Source: Bin87 sp965203855 (lineage in GTDB: Bacteria; Chloroflexota; Dehalococcoidia; Lucifugimonadales; UBA3495). Taken from it: 64,000 nt of DNA. The stretch's first letter is position 1. Every line of letters begins with the position of its first letter. The translations under genes and the position numbers were made by a program. Positions 9,086 through 16,773 of the stretch are shown here, one piece after another. The DNA lies in NCBI GenBank assembly GCA_965203855.1, contig CBDBDN010000005.1:1116001-1180000 (forward strand), written 5' to 3'. Under the pieces are notes generated by a model. It was given only the letters and a program-made list of their open reading frames with translations. It did no database searches and had not been told where the DNA came from.

Positions 9086-9724
9086 ATGGCGCAAGCCGAA
9101 ACCGATTTCACCGTCTTTTACGACTTCCGTTGACCCTTCGTGTACAACGCTGCCATGTGGTGGGCGAAAGTGCGCGAGAATACCGACCATGAAATCAATG
9201 TTGACCTCAAGCCTTTCTCGCTGGTGCAGGTCAACCACGACAACAACAACGATGACGGGTTCAAGTACTGGGAGCGCGACGATTCCGACAATACCCTGCT
9301 GGAACTGCGCGCCGGCATCGCCGCGCAGCGCCAGGGGCCGGAGATCTTTGACAAGTTCTTTATCAACCTGCTGCGCGCCCGGCACGAGGATCGCATCGAC
9401 CTTACCGACGCCGACGCCATCAACGCCGTGGCCGAAGCTTCCGGCGTGGATATGGGCCGGTTCGCCGAGGATCTGGCCGACCCGGATGTGCTGCGGGAAA
9501 TCGGCGAAAGCCACACCGAAGCCGTGGAAGTGCACGGCGCCTTTGGCGTGCCATTGTATGTGTTCCCCAACGGCAACTCCGCTTTCGTCAAAATGTTCAT
9601 CCCCACTGACGCGGAATCCGGCCCCATCTATGACAACCTGGTGGAGATGATGGCCGACCACAAGTATGTGGGCGAAGTGAAGCGTCCGTCGCCGCCGTGG
9701 CCCTACGAAGGCGTCCGGCGCTAA
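9086..9724 (+). CDS. DsbA-like thioredoxin-fold protein with in-frame UGA (candidate selenoprotein)
   Basis: The frame opens with MAQAETDFTVFYDFR after a strong ribosome binding site (ggaggtg, 9074-9080). It then meets TGA at codon 16 (9131-9133) and continues without interruption as PFVYNAAMWWAKV for 196 more codons. The TGA falls exactly where DsbA/FrnE-family proteins carry the first redox-active cysteine after beta strand 1 (pattern D-F-x-C-P-F). The second motif position is not a cysteine. A cis-proline loop (GVPLYV, about residues 154-159) and helical insert complete the fold. Reading UGA as selenocysteine gives 212 residues. If it is a genuine stop, only a start at GTG 9140 would remain and the protein would lose strand 1 and the active site. 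RNase III follows. Confidence 0.7.
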
Positions 9725-9750
9725 ACCGGCCGGCCGGGTCGCATCGCACC

Positions 9751-10530
9751 GTGAGCGCAGACTGCGATCGCAGCCGCGTCGTCCGCGACATCCAATGCGG
9801 CGGCGGCGGTCGGCCCATCGCCGAACTAGAGCAGGCTCTGGGACTGGCTTTCCGGGACCGGAGCCTGCTGCGTCAAGCATTGACGCATACTTCTTATGTC
9901 AACGAACACGCCGCTGAACCCGACGGCCCGGCATCTTACGAGCGGCTGGAGTTTCTGGGGGATGTGGTAGCCCGGCTGATGGTCAGCGAGGAACTGTATC
10001 GCCGGCTGCCGGACTGCGACGAGGGGGGTTTAACCCGCCGCTGGACGGCGTTGCTCAATCAGCCGTCCCTGGCCAATGCCGCTATCCGGCTGGGGTTGCC
10101 CGACTACATCCGCTTGGGGCGCGGCGCCGACGCCGCCGGCAGCCGCCGCAGTCCGGCGGTGCTGTGCGATGTTGCGGAGTCCGTCATCGCCGCCGTCTAT
10201 CTGGATGCCGGCATTGACGCCGCCCGGCGGTTCGTGCTGGGCGCGCTGTCCGCCGAAATTGACGCCGCCGCCCGCCCGGAATGGCGCCCGCACAACCCCA
10301 AAGCCGACTTGCAAGAAAGGCTGCAAGCCCAAGGCCGCCCGCCGCCAATCTACGATGTAATCGGAGAGGCCGGCCCGGCGCATCAGCGGCAGTTCACCGT
10401 AGCAGTCGTTCACGACGACCGTACTCTGGCCACGGGAACGGGCCGCAGCAAAGCCGCCGCCGAAACCAATGCCGCTGAAATCGCTCTGGAAATGCTGGCC
10501 GGCCGTCGGCATACGCCTGGACCCGGTTAA
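9751..10530 (+). CDS. rnc: Ribonuclease III
   Basis: RNase III cuts double-stranded RNA in rRNA and mRNA processing. The signature ERLEFLGDVV carries the catalytic glutamate and aspartate, and a second acidic pair lies in CDVAESVIAAVYLDAG. A C-terminal double-stranded RNA-binding domain spans NPKADLQERLQ to the end. The start is uncertain: GTG 9751 gives 259 residues, while GTG 9697 would overlap the upstream gene by 28 bases. It may be co-transcribed with the DsbA-like gene. Confidence 0.9.
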   Translation: MSADCDRSRVVRDIQCGGGGRPIAELEQALGLAFRDRSLLRQALTHTSYVNEHAAEPDGPASYERLEFLGDVVARLMVSEELYRRLPDCDEGGLTRRWTALLNQPSLANAAIRLGLPDYIRLGRGADAAGSRRSPAVLCDVAESVIAAVYLDAGIDAARRFVLGALSAEIDAAARPEWRPHNPKADLQERLQAQGRPPPIYDVIGEAGPAHQRQFTVAVVHDDRTLATGTGRSKAAAETNAAEIALEMLAGRRHTPGPG

Positions 10531-10558
10531 CGGCCGGCATCCTTTCGCCATCCGGGCG

Positions 10559-10564
10559 TATAAT
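10559..10564 (+). promoter_or_regulatory. -10 element ahead of the bicupin gene
   Basis: A perfect TATAAT lies 62 bases before the bicupin start. I see no good -35 at 17-base spacing, so this is a partial prediction. Confidence 0.35.
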
Positions 10565-10626
10565 CATCCGGCAGCCGACACCCGCCATATCCGCAATCAA
10601 CGCAATCGTCCCCGCAGGAGTTCGTT

Positions 10627-11334
10627 ATGGAACCGATTATCCACAACATCAGCGCCTACCCGGCCGGCGCGCCGGCCCGTCTCATCAGCGCCGACGACAA
10701 CCCGTCGCTGGTTACGCTGTCCTACTCGGTGATTGAGCCGGGCGGCGCCAGCTCGCACCACATTCACGAATGGGAACACGAAGTCTATATCATTGCGGGC
10801 CGCGGCACGCTGGTAGCCGACGGCAAAGAATATCCGGTCAAGGCCGGCGATGCGATGTTCATACCGCCAATGGTGGACCATGTAACGCGCAATGACGGGG
10901 GCGACGGCGACATCCGGCGCATTGAAATCAACCCGCTTGCGGCGGCGGCCGGCGGCGCCCGTCCCGGCGGCAGCGAACCCGGCGCCGGCGTTCCGCCCGT
11001 CCTCCGCAACTATGCCGACCTGGACGCCGCAACCGGCCATACGCTGCTGGGCGGGCGCGACGGCTGCCCCAACTACCTGATGCTGTACAACGGGGCGATG
11101 GCGCCCGGCGCCGTCAGCCACCCCGAAACTGGCGGCCATACCCACGAATGGGATCATACCGTCTTTATCCTGGAGGGTACGGGCACTCTGACCGTATCCG
11201 GCCAGGACTACACCGTTACCGCCGGCGATGCCGTGCTGGTGCCGCCCAGCCAGCATCACCAATGGAAAAACGAAACCGACGCCCCAATGCTCCGCGTTAC
11301 TTTCAACGACATCAAGTCGGAAGGACACGGCTAG
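10627..11334 (+). CDS. Two-domain cupin protein
   Basis: The 235-residue protein contains two beta-barrel cupin modules in tandem. The first has the metal-binding set HHIHEWEHEVYII with a later histidine in MVDHV. The second repeats it as HTHEWDHTVFILEG with QHHQW. A poorly conserved linker rich in glycine and alanine joins them at about residues 110-125. A gcaggag site supports the ATG. Bicupins include dioxygenases, isomerases and storage proteins, so the substrate cannot be named. Both histidine/glutamate sets look intact. Confidence 0.82.
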   Translation: MEPIIHNISAYPAGAPARLISADDNPSLVTLSYSVIEPGGASSHHIHEWEHEVYIIAGRGTLVADGKEYPVKAGDAMFIPPMVDHVTRNDGGDGDIRRIEINPLAAAAGGARPGGSEPGAGVPPVLRNYADLDAATGHTLLGGRDGCPNYLMLYNGAMAPGAVSHPETGGHTHEWDHTVFILEGTGTLTVSGQDYTVTAGDAVLVPPSQHHQWKNETDAPMLRVTFNDIKSEGHG

Positions 11335-11345
11335 GGGCCGGATAG

Positions 11346-11430
11346 CCCCATCCCTCTAGCGTGGGGTTAGGCTACGACTCCGCCGGGTCCGGTTCCCAGG
11401 GCAAACCCCATCTCCCTAGCGTGGGGTTAG
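11346..11430. repeat. Pair of 25-bp hairpin repeats before enolase
   Basis: The motif CCCCATC..CTCTAGCGTGGGGTTAG occurs at about 11346-11370 and 11406-11430 with a 60-base period. Each can fold with CCCCA against TGGGG. The pair fills the short gap between the bicupin and enolase genes and may end the first transcript or modulate the second. Confidence 0.6.
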
Positions 11431-11442
11431 GGGTTAGGAGAA

Positions 11443-12876
11443 ATGGTTGGAACTATGCCGGATTCAACTCAAATCGCCGCCGTGCGCGCTTATGAAGCGC
11501 TGGATTCGCGGGGCAACCCGACGGTTGCGGCGGAAGTGCGGCTGCATGGCGGCGCGGTGGGCCGCGCCCTCGTGCCGTCGGGGGCGTCCACCGGGCGGCA
11601 TGAGGCGGTTGAGCTGCGCGACGGCGACCCATCCCGCTATGACGGCCAAGGCGTGCGGCGCGCCGTTGCCGCCGTCAACGATGTCATCGGGCCGGCCCTG
11701 GCGGGCGATGCCGATGCCGCCGACCAGTCGGCCCTGGACGCCCGCCTTTGCGCGCTGGACGGCACGGCGCACAAATCCAGCCTGGGCGCCAATGCCATAT
11801 TGGGCGTATCGCTGGCGGCGGCGCACGCGGCGGCGGCGGCGTTCAATCTGCCGCTGTACCGCTACCTCAACCATCATTATCATAATCCCGGCGAATCTTA
11901 CCGCCATCCCGGCGCATCCTACCGTCATTCCGGCGCATCTAACCGTCATTCCGGCGCAAGCCGGAATCCGGACCCCAACCCGTCAACGGCGTTCACGCTT
12001 CCGATGCCGATGGTCAATATCATCAGCGGCGGCCGCCATTCCGCCGGCGGGTTAGATATGCAGGATTTCCTTGCCATCCCCATTGGCGCGTCCACTTTTG
12101 CCGAGGCGTTGCAGATGGCCGCTGCCGTCTATCGCGCGGTGGGCCGCATCCTGTCGCAAAGCGGGCCTTATCCCTACGGCGTCGCCGATGAGGGCGGTTA
12201 CGGCCCGCCGCTGCCTTGCCATGAGGATGCGCTGGGGCTGCTTTATGACGCCGCCCGGCTGGCGGGATACCGCTGTGCGCGTAACGGCGACATTGCCATC
12301 GGTATGGATGTAGCCGCCACCGAGTTCATAACGGGCGATGGCAACTATGCCCTGCAAGCCGAGGGGCGGTCGTTCACGGCTACCGAACTGGCCGACTTGC
12401 TGTGCCACTGGTGCGAAACCTATCCGATTATCTCCATTGAGGACGGGCTGGGCGAGGACGACTGGGCGGGTTGGGAATACCTGACCGGACGGCTGGGCGC
12501 GTCAACGCAGCTGATTGGGGATGACCTGTTCACTACCAACCCGCAGCTGCTGGCGCGCGGCGCGGACGCCGGCATCGCCAACGCCGTGCTGGTCAAGCCC
12601 AACCAGATTGGCACGCTGACCGAAACGCTGGACACGGTGCGGCTGGCGCAGGAACGGAGCTATCTGCCGGTAATCTCGGCGCGCTCGGGCGAAACCGAGG
12701 ACGCCACGATTGCGGATCTGGCGGTAGCCACCGGCGCCGGCCAAATCAAGATTGGCTCCGTTACCCGCTCCGAGCGGCTCGCCAAATACAACCGACTGCT
12801 GCAAATTGAGGACGAGCTGGGCGATGCGGCGCAGTTCGCCGGGCGGGATGCGTTTGCCCGGTTCCAACTCGCTTGA
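11443..12876 (+). CDS. eno: Enolase with in-frame repeat-derived insertion
   Basis: Enolase interconverts 2-phosphoglycerate and phosphoenolpyruvate. Recognisable are ALDSRGNPTV, VPSGASTGRHE, the metal ligands in GMDVAATEF, IEDGL and GDDLF, the base in VLVKPNQIGTLTET, and IKIGSVTRSERLAKYNRLL. At residues about 143-183, between LPLYRYL and LPMPMVNIISGG, where relatives have a few residues, there are about 35 extra ones made of YRHPGAS/YRHSGAS/NRHSGAS heptads and RNP. These are translation of the dispersed palindrome and half-copies. The usual SHRSGE is SARSGE here. The frame is intact. Start may be ATG 11443 or 11455. Confidence 0.92.
   Translation: MVGTMPDSTQIAAVRAYEALDSRGNPTVAAEVRLHGGAVGRALVPSGASTGRHEAVELRDGDPSRYDGQGVRRAVAAVNDVIGPALAGDADAADQSALDARLCALDGTAHKSSLGANAILGVSLAAAHAAAAAFNLPLYRYLNHHYHNPGESYRHPGASYRHSGASNRHSGASRNPDPNPSTAFTLPMPMVNIISGGRHSAGGLDMQDFLAIPIGASTFAEALQMAAAVYRAVGRILSQSGPYPYGVADEGGYGPPLPCHEDALGLLYDAARLAGYRCARNGDIAIGMDVAATEFITGDGNYALQAEGRSFTATELADLLCHWCETYPIISIEDGLGEDDWAGWEYLTGRLGASTQLIGDDLFTTNPQLLARGADAGIANAVLVKPNQIGTLTETLDTVRLAQERSYLPVISARSGETEDATIADLAVATGAGQIKIGSVTRSERLAKYNRLLQIEDELGDAAQFAGRDAFARFQLA
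11890..11970. repeat. Dispersed palindrome inserted inside the enolase gene
   Basis: A full palindrome (ATTCCGGCGCAAGCCGGAAT, 11948-11967) is preceded by two or three 21-base half-units (ACCGTCATTCCGGCGCATCTA and variants). Since 21 is a multiple of three, the reading frame of enolase is kept. Confidence 0.9.
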
Positions 12877-12901
12877 TAATCAGCGCCAATTAAGGTATAT
12901 T
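12873..12901 (+). promoter_or_regulatory. Promoter of the first restriction-modification pair
   Basis: TTGATA (12873-12878) and TATATT (12896-12901) are 17 bases apart. The -35 begins inside the stop region of enolase. The methyltransferase starts 23 bases after the -10, with aggagg in between. Confidence 0.65.
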
Positions 12902-12923
12902 CAGGCCAATCAGGAGGTTTATC

Positions 12924-13811
12924 ATGGTATCCACCAGCTCTGCCAGTTTGAGCAGCACAGCAACTGAAAATCAGGTGTTCTACAAGTCCTCATCCGCTAT
13001 GACGGAACTGGGGCCGTCGTCGGTTGACCTCGTTGTGACCTCGCCGCCGTATTTTTATGTAAAGAACTACGCGCAGAACGGTCATAATGGCGCTACCGAA
13101 CCCGGCGATTACGCCGCAATACGCAAATACCCCGATTACATCGCAGCCATGTTGGACAGTTGGAACGAGTGCTATCGAGTACTCAAGCCAAATGGCAAAT
13201 TGATAATCAATGCCCCGATGATGCCGATGCCCAAACGCGAGATGTCGACACACCATAACCGCGATATATTCAATATCTACGCAGATATCGAACATTCGAT
13301 TCTTGGCAACGTATCTGGAATATATTTGATGGACCTGTACGTCTGGAATCGTACAAATTCTACGAAAAAATTGATGTTCGGCAGCTATCCATACCCGCGT
13401 AATTTGTACGCTCAAAACACTATAGAATTTATTGGAGTGTTTGTAAAAGAAGGCAAACCTGCCAAAATTTCTCAATCTGCGAAATTTGCCAGTACACTTT
13501 CGGAAGATGAATGGGTGGAGTACACCAAGCAAATTTGGAACATTCCGGTTCCAAATAAATCGGACGTTGCGTGGGGGAAACATCCAGCAATTATGCCGGA
13601 AGAAATCGCGCGTCGTTGCATTCGTATGTATTCATACGCGAGCGACGTTGTGCTTGACCCGTTTGCAGGGTCGGGGACTACGCTCAAAGTAGCAAAAGAA
13701 CTTGGTCGCAAGTTCGTTGGCTATGAACTTTACGAGCATTACCAGCCGATAATCGACCAGAAAATTGCCCTCGCTGACAAAAGGAGATGCACTGATGCCC
13801 ACGACAAATGA
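12924..13811 (+). CDS. Type II DNA methyltransferase (SPPY, beta class order)
   Basis: The 295-residue protein has the catalytic motif TSPPY near residue 40 and the S-adenosylmethionine motif LDPFAGSGTT near residue 245, so catalytic precedes cofactor motif as in beta-class amino-methyltransferases. SPPY suggests N4-cytosine methylation, though some N6-adenine enzymes share it. The target-recognition region between them is unusually lysine-, tyrosine- and asparagine-rich and its DNA is clearly AT-richer than the flanks, a sign of transfer. A good aggagg site precedes the ATG. It overlaps the next gene by 17 bases, and that gene is its likely nuclease partner. Confidence 0.85.
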   Translation: MVSTSSASLSSTATENQVFYKSSSAMTELGPSSVDLVVTSPPYFYVKNYAQNGHNGATEPGDYAAIRKYPDYIAAMLDSWNECYRVLKPNGKLIINAPMMPMPKREMSTHHNRDIFNIYADIEHSILGNVSGIYLMDLYVWNRTNSTKKLMFGSYPYPRNLYAQNTIEFIGVFVKEGKPAKISQSAKFASTLSEDEWVEYTKQIWNIPVPNKSDVAWGKHPAIMPEEIARRCIRMYSYASDVVLDPFAGSGTTLKVAKELGRKFVGYELYEHYQPIIDQKIALADKRRCTDAHDK

Positions 13812-14397
13812 TTTTATCAATATCCGAATCACTGACGATTTGGAAAGGACGGCTAGGTGGTTCGCAGAAAGACGAATTTTGTACGAATACCCGTTGCATG
13901 ACAGGCGGATATTCGGAAGGTACGGCGTCGAGCATATCGACACCATACAGCGCGGCATTATGGGAGAACTCGCAACGTTTTCCTACTTGCACGAGGCTTT
14001 ACTAGAGCGCCACGGCAACGAGGATGTACAAACTCGTTACCGGAGCGTACAGGGCAAGCTGACATTGAATATTACCTTGGGCGGCTTCGACCCAGGGTAC
14101 GACCTCCAATTAGCAGGAAAAACTGTCGACGTCAAAACCTATGGTACTACGGTAGTCGAGCGTACCCGGTTGCCCGGCTTTAATTTGCTGGTTAACCAGC
14201 AAGAAGTTGCTAACCGTGAATCTGCCGACTTGTACGTGCAGGTTTTTATCACCACAGACCGACACCTGGTGCTTGCAGGTTATCATGAGGGCTTACCGCC
14301 ACTCAGCACCAACTTTCCATCCCCTGCATACGCTTGTAGGGTGCCAGATCTCCTGCCTATGTCAAACCTTCGCCAGATGGTTATCGGTAGCGCATAA
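13795..14397 (+). CDS. Putative type II restriction endonuclease (PD-(D/E)XK-like)
   Basis: The 200-residue protein has no name I recognise, but shows a plausible nuclease core: glutamate in MGELA (about residue 58), aspartate in GYDL (103) and VDVKTYG (111-117), matching the E...D...(D/E)xK layout. It starts inside the end of the methyltransferase gene, with aaaggag upstream, and ends on the first base of rsmG. Tight coupling to a methyltransferase and AT-rich composition make it the cognate nuclease. Specificity is unknown. Confidence 0.65.
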   Translation: MPTTNDFINIRITDDLERTARWFAERRILYEYPLHDRRIFGRYGVEHIDTIQRGIMGELATFSYLHEALLERHGNEDVQTRYRSVQGKLTLNITLGGFDPGYDLQLAGKTVDVKTYGTTVVERTRLPGFNLLVNQQEVANRESADLYVQVFITTDRHLVLAGYHEGLPPLSTNFPSPAYACRVPDLLPMSNLRQMVIGSA

Positions 14398-15113
14398 TGG
14401 ACATTCTGGCGGAGGGCGCCGGCCGTCTGGGGCTGTGTCTATCCGACGAGCAGCGGGCGCAGTTCGCCGAGTACACCCGGCTGCTGGCCGCCGGCAATCG
14501 GCGCGCCAACCTTACCGCCATCACCGACCCGGACGAAGTGCAGGTACGCCATTACCTGGATTCGCTAACGGCGGTTCTGGCGCTGCGGGATTGGACGGAC
14601 GGCGCGCGCGTTGTGGACATCGGCGCCGGGGCCGGCTTTCCCGGCGTACCGCTGAAAATCGTCTTTCCCGGCATCAGCCTTACGCTGGCCGACTCAGTGG
14701 GCAAGAAAACCGCCTTTCTGCAAGATGTTACAACGCAGCTGGGGCTTGACGATGTTGAGGTATTGACGGCCCGCGCGGAGGATCTGGGGCGCGCCGCCGG
14801 ATGCCAGGGGCAGTTTGACATTGCGCTGGCCCGGGGCGTAGCCCGGATGCCGACATTGATTGAATATGCGCTGCCGCTGTGCCGCGTCGGGGGCCGGCTG
14901 CTGGCGTGGAAAGGCAGGGATGGCCCGGCCGAAGCCCAAGCGTCGCATCAGGCGCTGCGGGAACTGAAAGGCGCAGTGGCCGGCACACAGTCGGCGGATT
15001 TAGTATCGCCGCCGCTGCCGCCCAATCGCTGGCTGATAACGGTACTGAAAACCGGGCCTACGCCGGGACGCTACCCCCGGCGGGCGGGAATGCCGGCGAA
15101 GCAGCCGCTGTAA
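14397..15113 (+). CDS. rsmG: 16S rRNA (guanine-527 N7) methyltransferase
   Basis: RsmG adds a methyl group to G527 in the decoding region of 16S rRNA. The 238-residue protein has RRANLTAITDPDEV, the SAM-binding VVDIGAGAGFPGVPLK, and LARGVARMPTLIEYALPL. The tail TGPTPGRYPRRAGMPAKQPL is typical of the family. Its ATG overlaps the stop of the putative nuclease by one base, so the R-M pair landed directly ahead of a housekeeping gene and may drive its expression. Confidence 0.95.
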   Translation: MDILAEGAGRLGLCLSDEQRAQFAEYTRLLAAGNRRANLTAITDPDEVQVRHYLDSLTAVLALRDWTDGARVVDIGAGAGFPGVPLKIVFPGISLTLADSVGKKTAFLQDVTTQLGLDDVEVLTARAEDLGRAAGCQGQFDIALARGVARMPTLIEYALPLCRVGGRLLAWKGRDGPAEAQASHQALRELKGAVAGTQSADLVSPPLPPNRWLITVLKTGPTPGRYPRRAGMPAKQPL

Positions 15114-15189
15114 GATGGCGGCCCTCACTCCAATTATCTTTCAGTTGGAATCCGGCGCATATAGGATACGGGGTAATTTTGCTGGACTT

Positions 15190-15843
15190 TTATGCCGCTG
15201 CCGTATGTTGCGCCAGTTCCAGCGCGCGGGCCAGGTCTGCCGGCCGGTTTATGTTGAAAAAGCTCAATAGTTCCGGGTCAAAACGCCGGATTTCGGTTTC
15301 GTCAACATAGCGCACTGTTACATCGCTAAAAAGGTTGGCGGTTTTGAGCCGGCCGGCCTGGAGGCGCGCGGCGATTGCCGGTCGGCAGCGGCGGGAGTAG
15401 AGGGCATGGGTCGGTTCCGGACGCCCGTTGATAACCGGCGCCACGATGTCCACGCCGTCCCGCAGCCCGGCCATATATCGCAGCAGAGGGATGGACAGAA
15501 AAGGCAGATCGCAGGCTACGGCCAGCGACCATTCAGTGCGCGCCGCCGTCAAGCCGGTATAGATGCCGCCCAGCGGGCCGCAGCCGGGAAAGGCGTCCAC
15601 GGCTGTGCGATGTTCCGGCTCCAACGGCAGCGCGGCGGCGCGGGCGGGGTCGGCAACTACAACCACCACATCGCCGGCGTTGGCGTTGACGCCGGCCGCC
15701 GCCCGCCGGATTACCCGGCATAGCAGCGGCTCGCCGGCAAAAGGCTCAACCGCCTTGTCCCGGCCCAGGCGCCGGCTCCGCCCGCCGGCCAGGATAACGG
15801 CGGTGATGGCGGCAATCGCAGCAATGTCGGCGGCGCAGCGCAT
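15190..15843 (-). CDS. mobA: Molybdenum cofactor guanylyltransferase-like protein
   Basis: MobA attaches GMP to molybdopterin. The 217-residue protein has the nucleotide-binding LAGGRSRRLGRDKA near residue 18, GPLGGIYTGL, and the metal-binding ACDLPFLS. The C-terminal region FFNINRPADLARA is typical of MobA. The N-terminal run of alanine and isoleucine is of uncertain length. Other nucleotidyltransferases of the same fold remain possible. It faces rsmG convergently. Confidence 0.85.
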   Translation of the reverse strand: MRCAADIAAIAAITAVILAGGRSRRLGRDKAVEPFAGEPLLCRVIRRAAAGVNANAGDVVVVVADPARAAALPLEPEHRTAVDAFPGCGPLGGIYTGLTAARTEWSLAVACDLPFLSIPLLRYMAGLRDGVDIVAPVINGRPEPTHALYSRRCRPAIAARLQAGRLKTANLFSDVTVRYVDETEIRRFDPELLSFFNINRPADLARALELAQHTAAA

Positions 15844-15860
15844 CTCCGTGCCAAAGCGGT

Positions 15861-16271
15861 TTATGCCGCGAGTAACAACGCCGCCGGCTCAGCCGGCATA
15901 GCGGTCTGCGCCAATAAATTGAGAAAAAAGTTGGCAATTAGCATAAACAGCAGCGCCAGCAGCTCGCAAACTAGATAGGCATAAACCCGCAGGGCCTGCT
16001 GCGAAATAGTGCGTCCATCTCTTTGCAATCTTTCCGGCGCCGGTACGATGACTTTGCTGGCGTCGAATAAAATTTCGACGTAAAAGCCGACTGCAAAAGC
16101 CGCGGCGCCGTATTTAACACCAAGCAGAAAGGCCACAGCCAGGGGATTAGCATTAGGGATATTCGCATCAAGTATGTTGGAGCTAAACAGGGCCACCCCG
16201 ATTGCGGCAGTGGCTATGGTGACGATACCCAAGCAAATCGTCCCCCAGTGGCTATCTTGTTCCGACAGCAT
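15861..16271 (-). CDS. Small membrane protein, unknown function
   Basis: The 136-residue protein has four hydrophobic segments (about residues 13-30, 44-66, and two near 93-125) and a charged loop in the middle. I recognise no family. It follows the next gene on the same strand by 11 bases and precedes mobA by 17, so the three may be one operon. Confidence 0.6.
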   Translation of the reverse strand: MLSEQDSHWGTICLGIVTIATAAIGVALFSSNILDANIPNANPLAVAFLLGVKYGAAAFAVGFYVEILFDASKVIVPAPERLQRDGRTISQQALRVYAYLVCELLALLFMLIANFFLNLLAQTAMPAEPAALLLAA

Positions 16272-16282
16272 CTCTGCGCTTC

Positions 16283-16612
16283 CTATTCAACCGACGGTTC
16301 ATGCTGCGGCTGCAATTTAGAGAGCCGGCGCGATTGCCGCCAAGTTTCAACGATTTGCCAGAGGGGGATCCCTACTAGCAACGCTACGCCGTCGATGAAA
16401 AGTACATTTTCGACGACGGGATGGACTACTCCCCTGACTGCAAAGGATCCCAACAGGAACGGCCCGCCGGTCGCAAACCCGGCGACAACGGACAACACCA
16501 GCCACAAGCGGTTGGCGCGCCAGGCCGACATTATCGGCTCCGCCGCTCCGGGTTCGCCGACGTCGGCGGTGGTTGCGACATCGGTTTGGTTCGGTATCGT
16601 TTCGCTTGCCAT
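16283..16612 (-). CDS. Small membrane protein, unknown function
   Basis: The 109-residue protein has a soluble threonine-rich N-terminus of about 30 residues and two hydrophobic helices (about 35-60 and 68-88), then a basic tail. An AGGAG site stands ten bases before the ATG, and a TATAAT on this strand lies 48 bases upstream. It is probably the first gene of an operon with the following membrane protein and mobA. Confidence 0.6.
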   Translation of the reverse strand: MASETIPNQTDVATTADVGEPGAAEPIMSAWRANRLWLVLSVVAGFATGGPFLLGSFAVRGVVHPVVENVLFIDGVALLVGIPLWQIVETWRQSRRLSKLQPQHEPSVE

Positions 16613-16659
16613 CTTGCTTTGCTCCTCTGCCGCGCCGAGATGCGTCTTGCCTTGCCGCT

Positions 16660-16665
16660 ATTATA
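16660..16665 (-). promoter_or_regulatory. -10 element for the membrane protein operon
   Basis: TATAAT on the minus strand with a weak -35 (CTGCGA) 17 bases upstream. Confidence 0.45.
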
Positions 16666-16773
16666 ACCTATCGCATACGGCATCGCAGGTCTGCCGTATC
16701 TGGCGCCGGCGTGTTACCCTGTCGCAACCTCTGGCCGCACCCATTGGATACTATGCAACGGAGGAACGCCCTT

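Noticed and set aside
9131..9133. UGA read as tryptophan (altered genetic code)
   Set aside because: Many well-defined genes here stop at TGA (e.g. the EcoRI-like methyltransferase) and tryptophans use TGG, so general recoding is unlikely.
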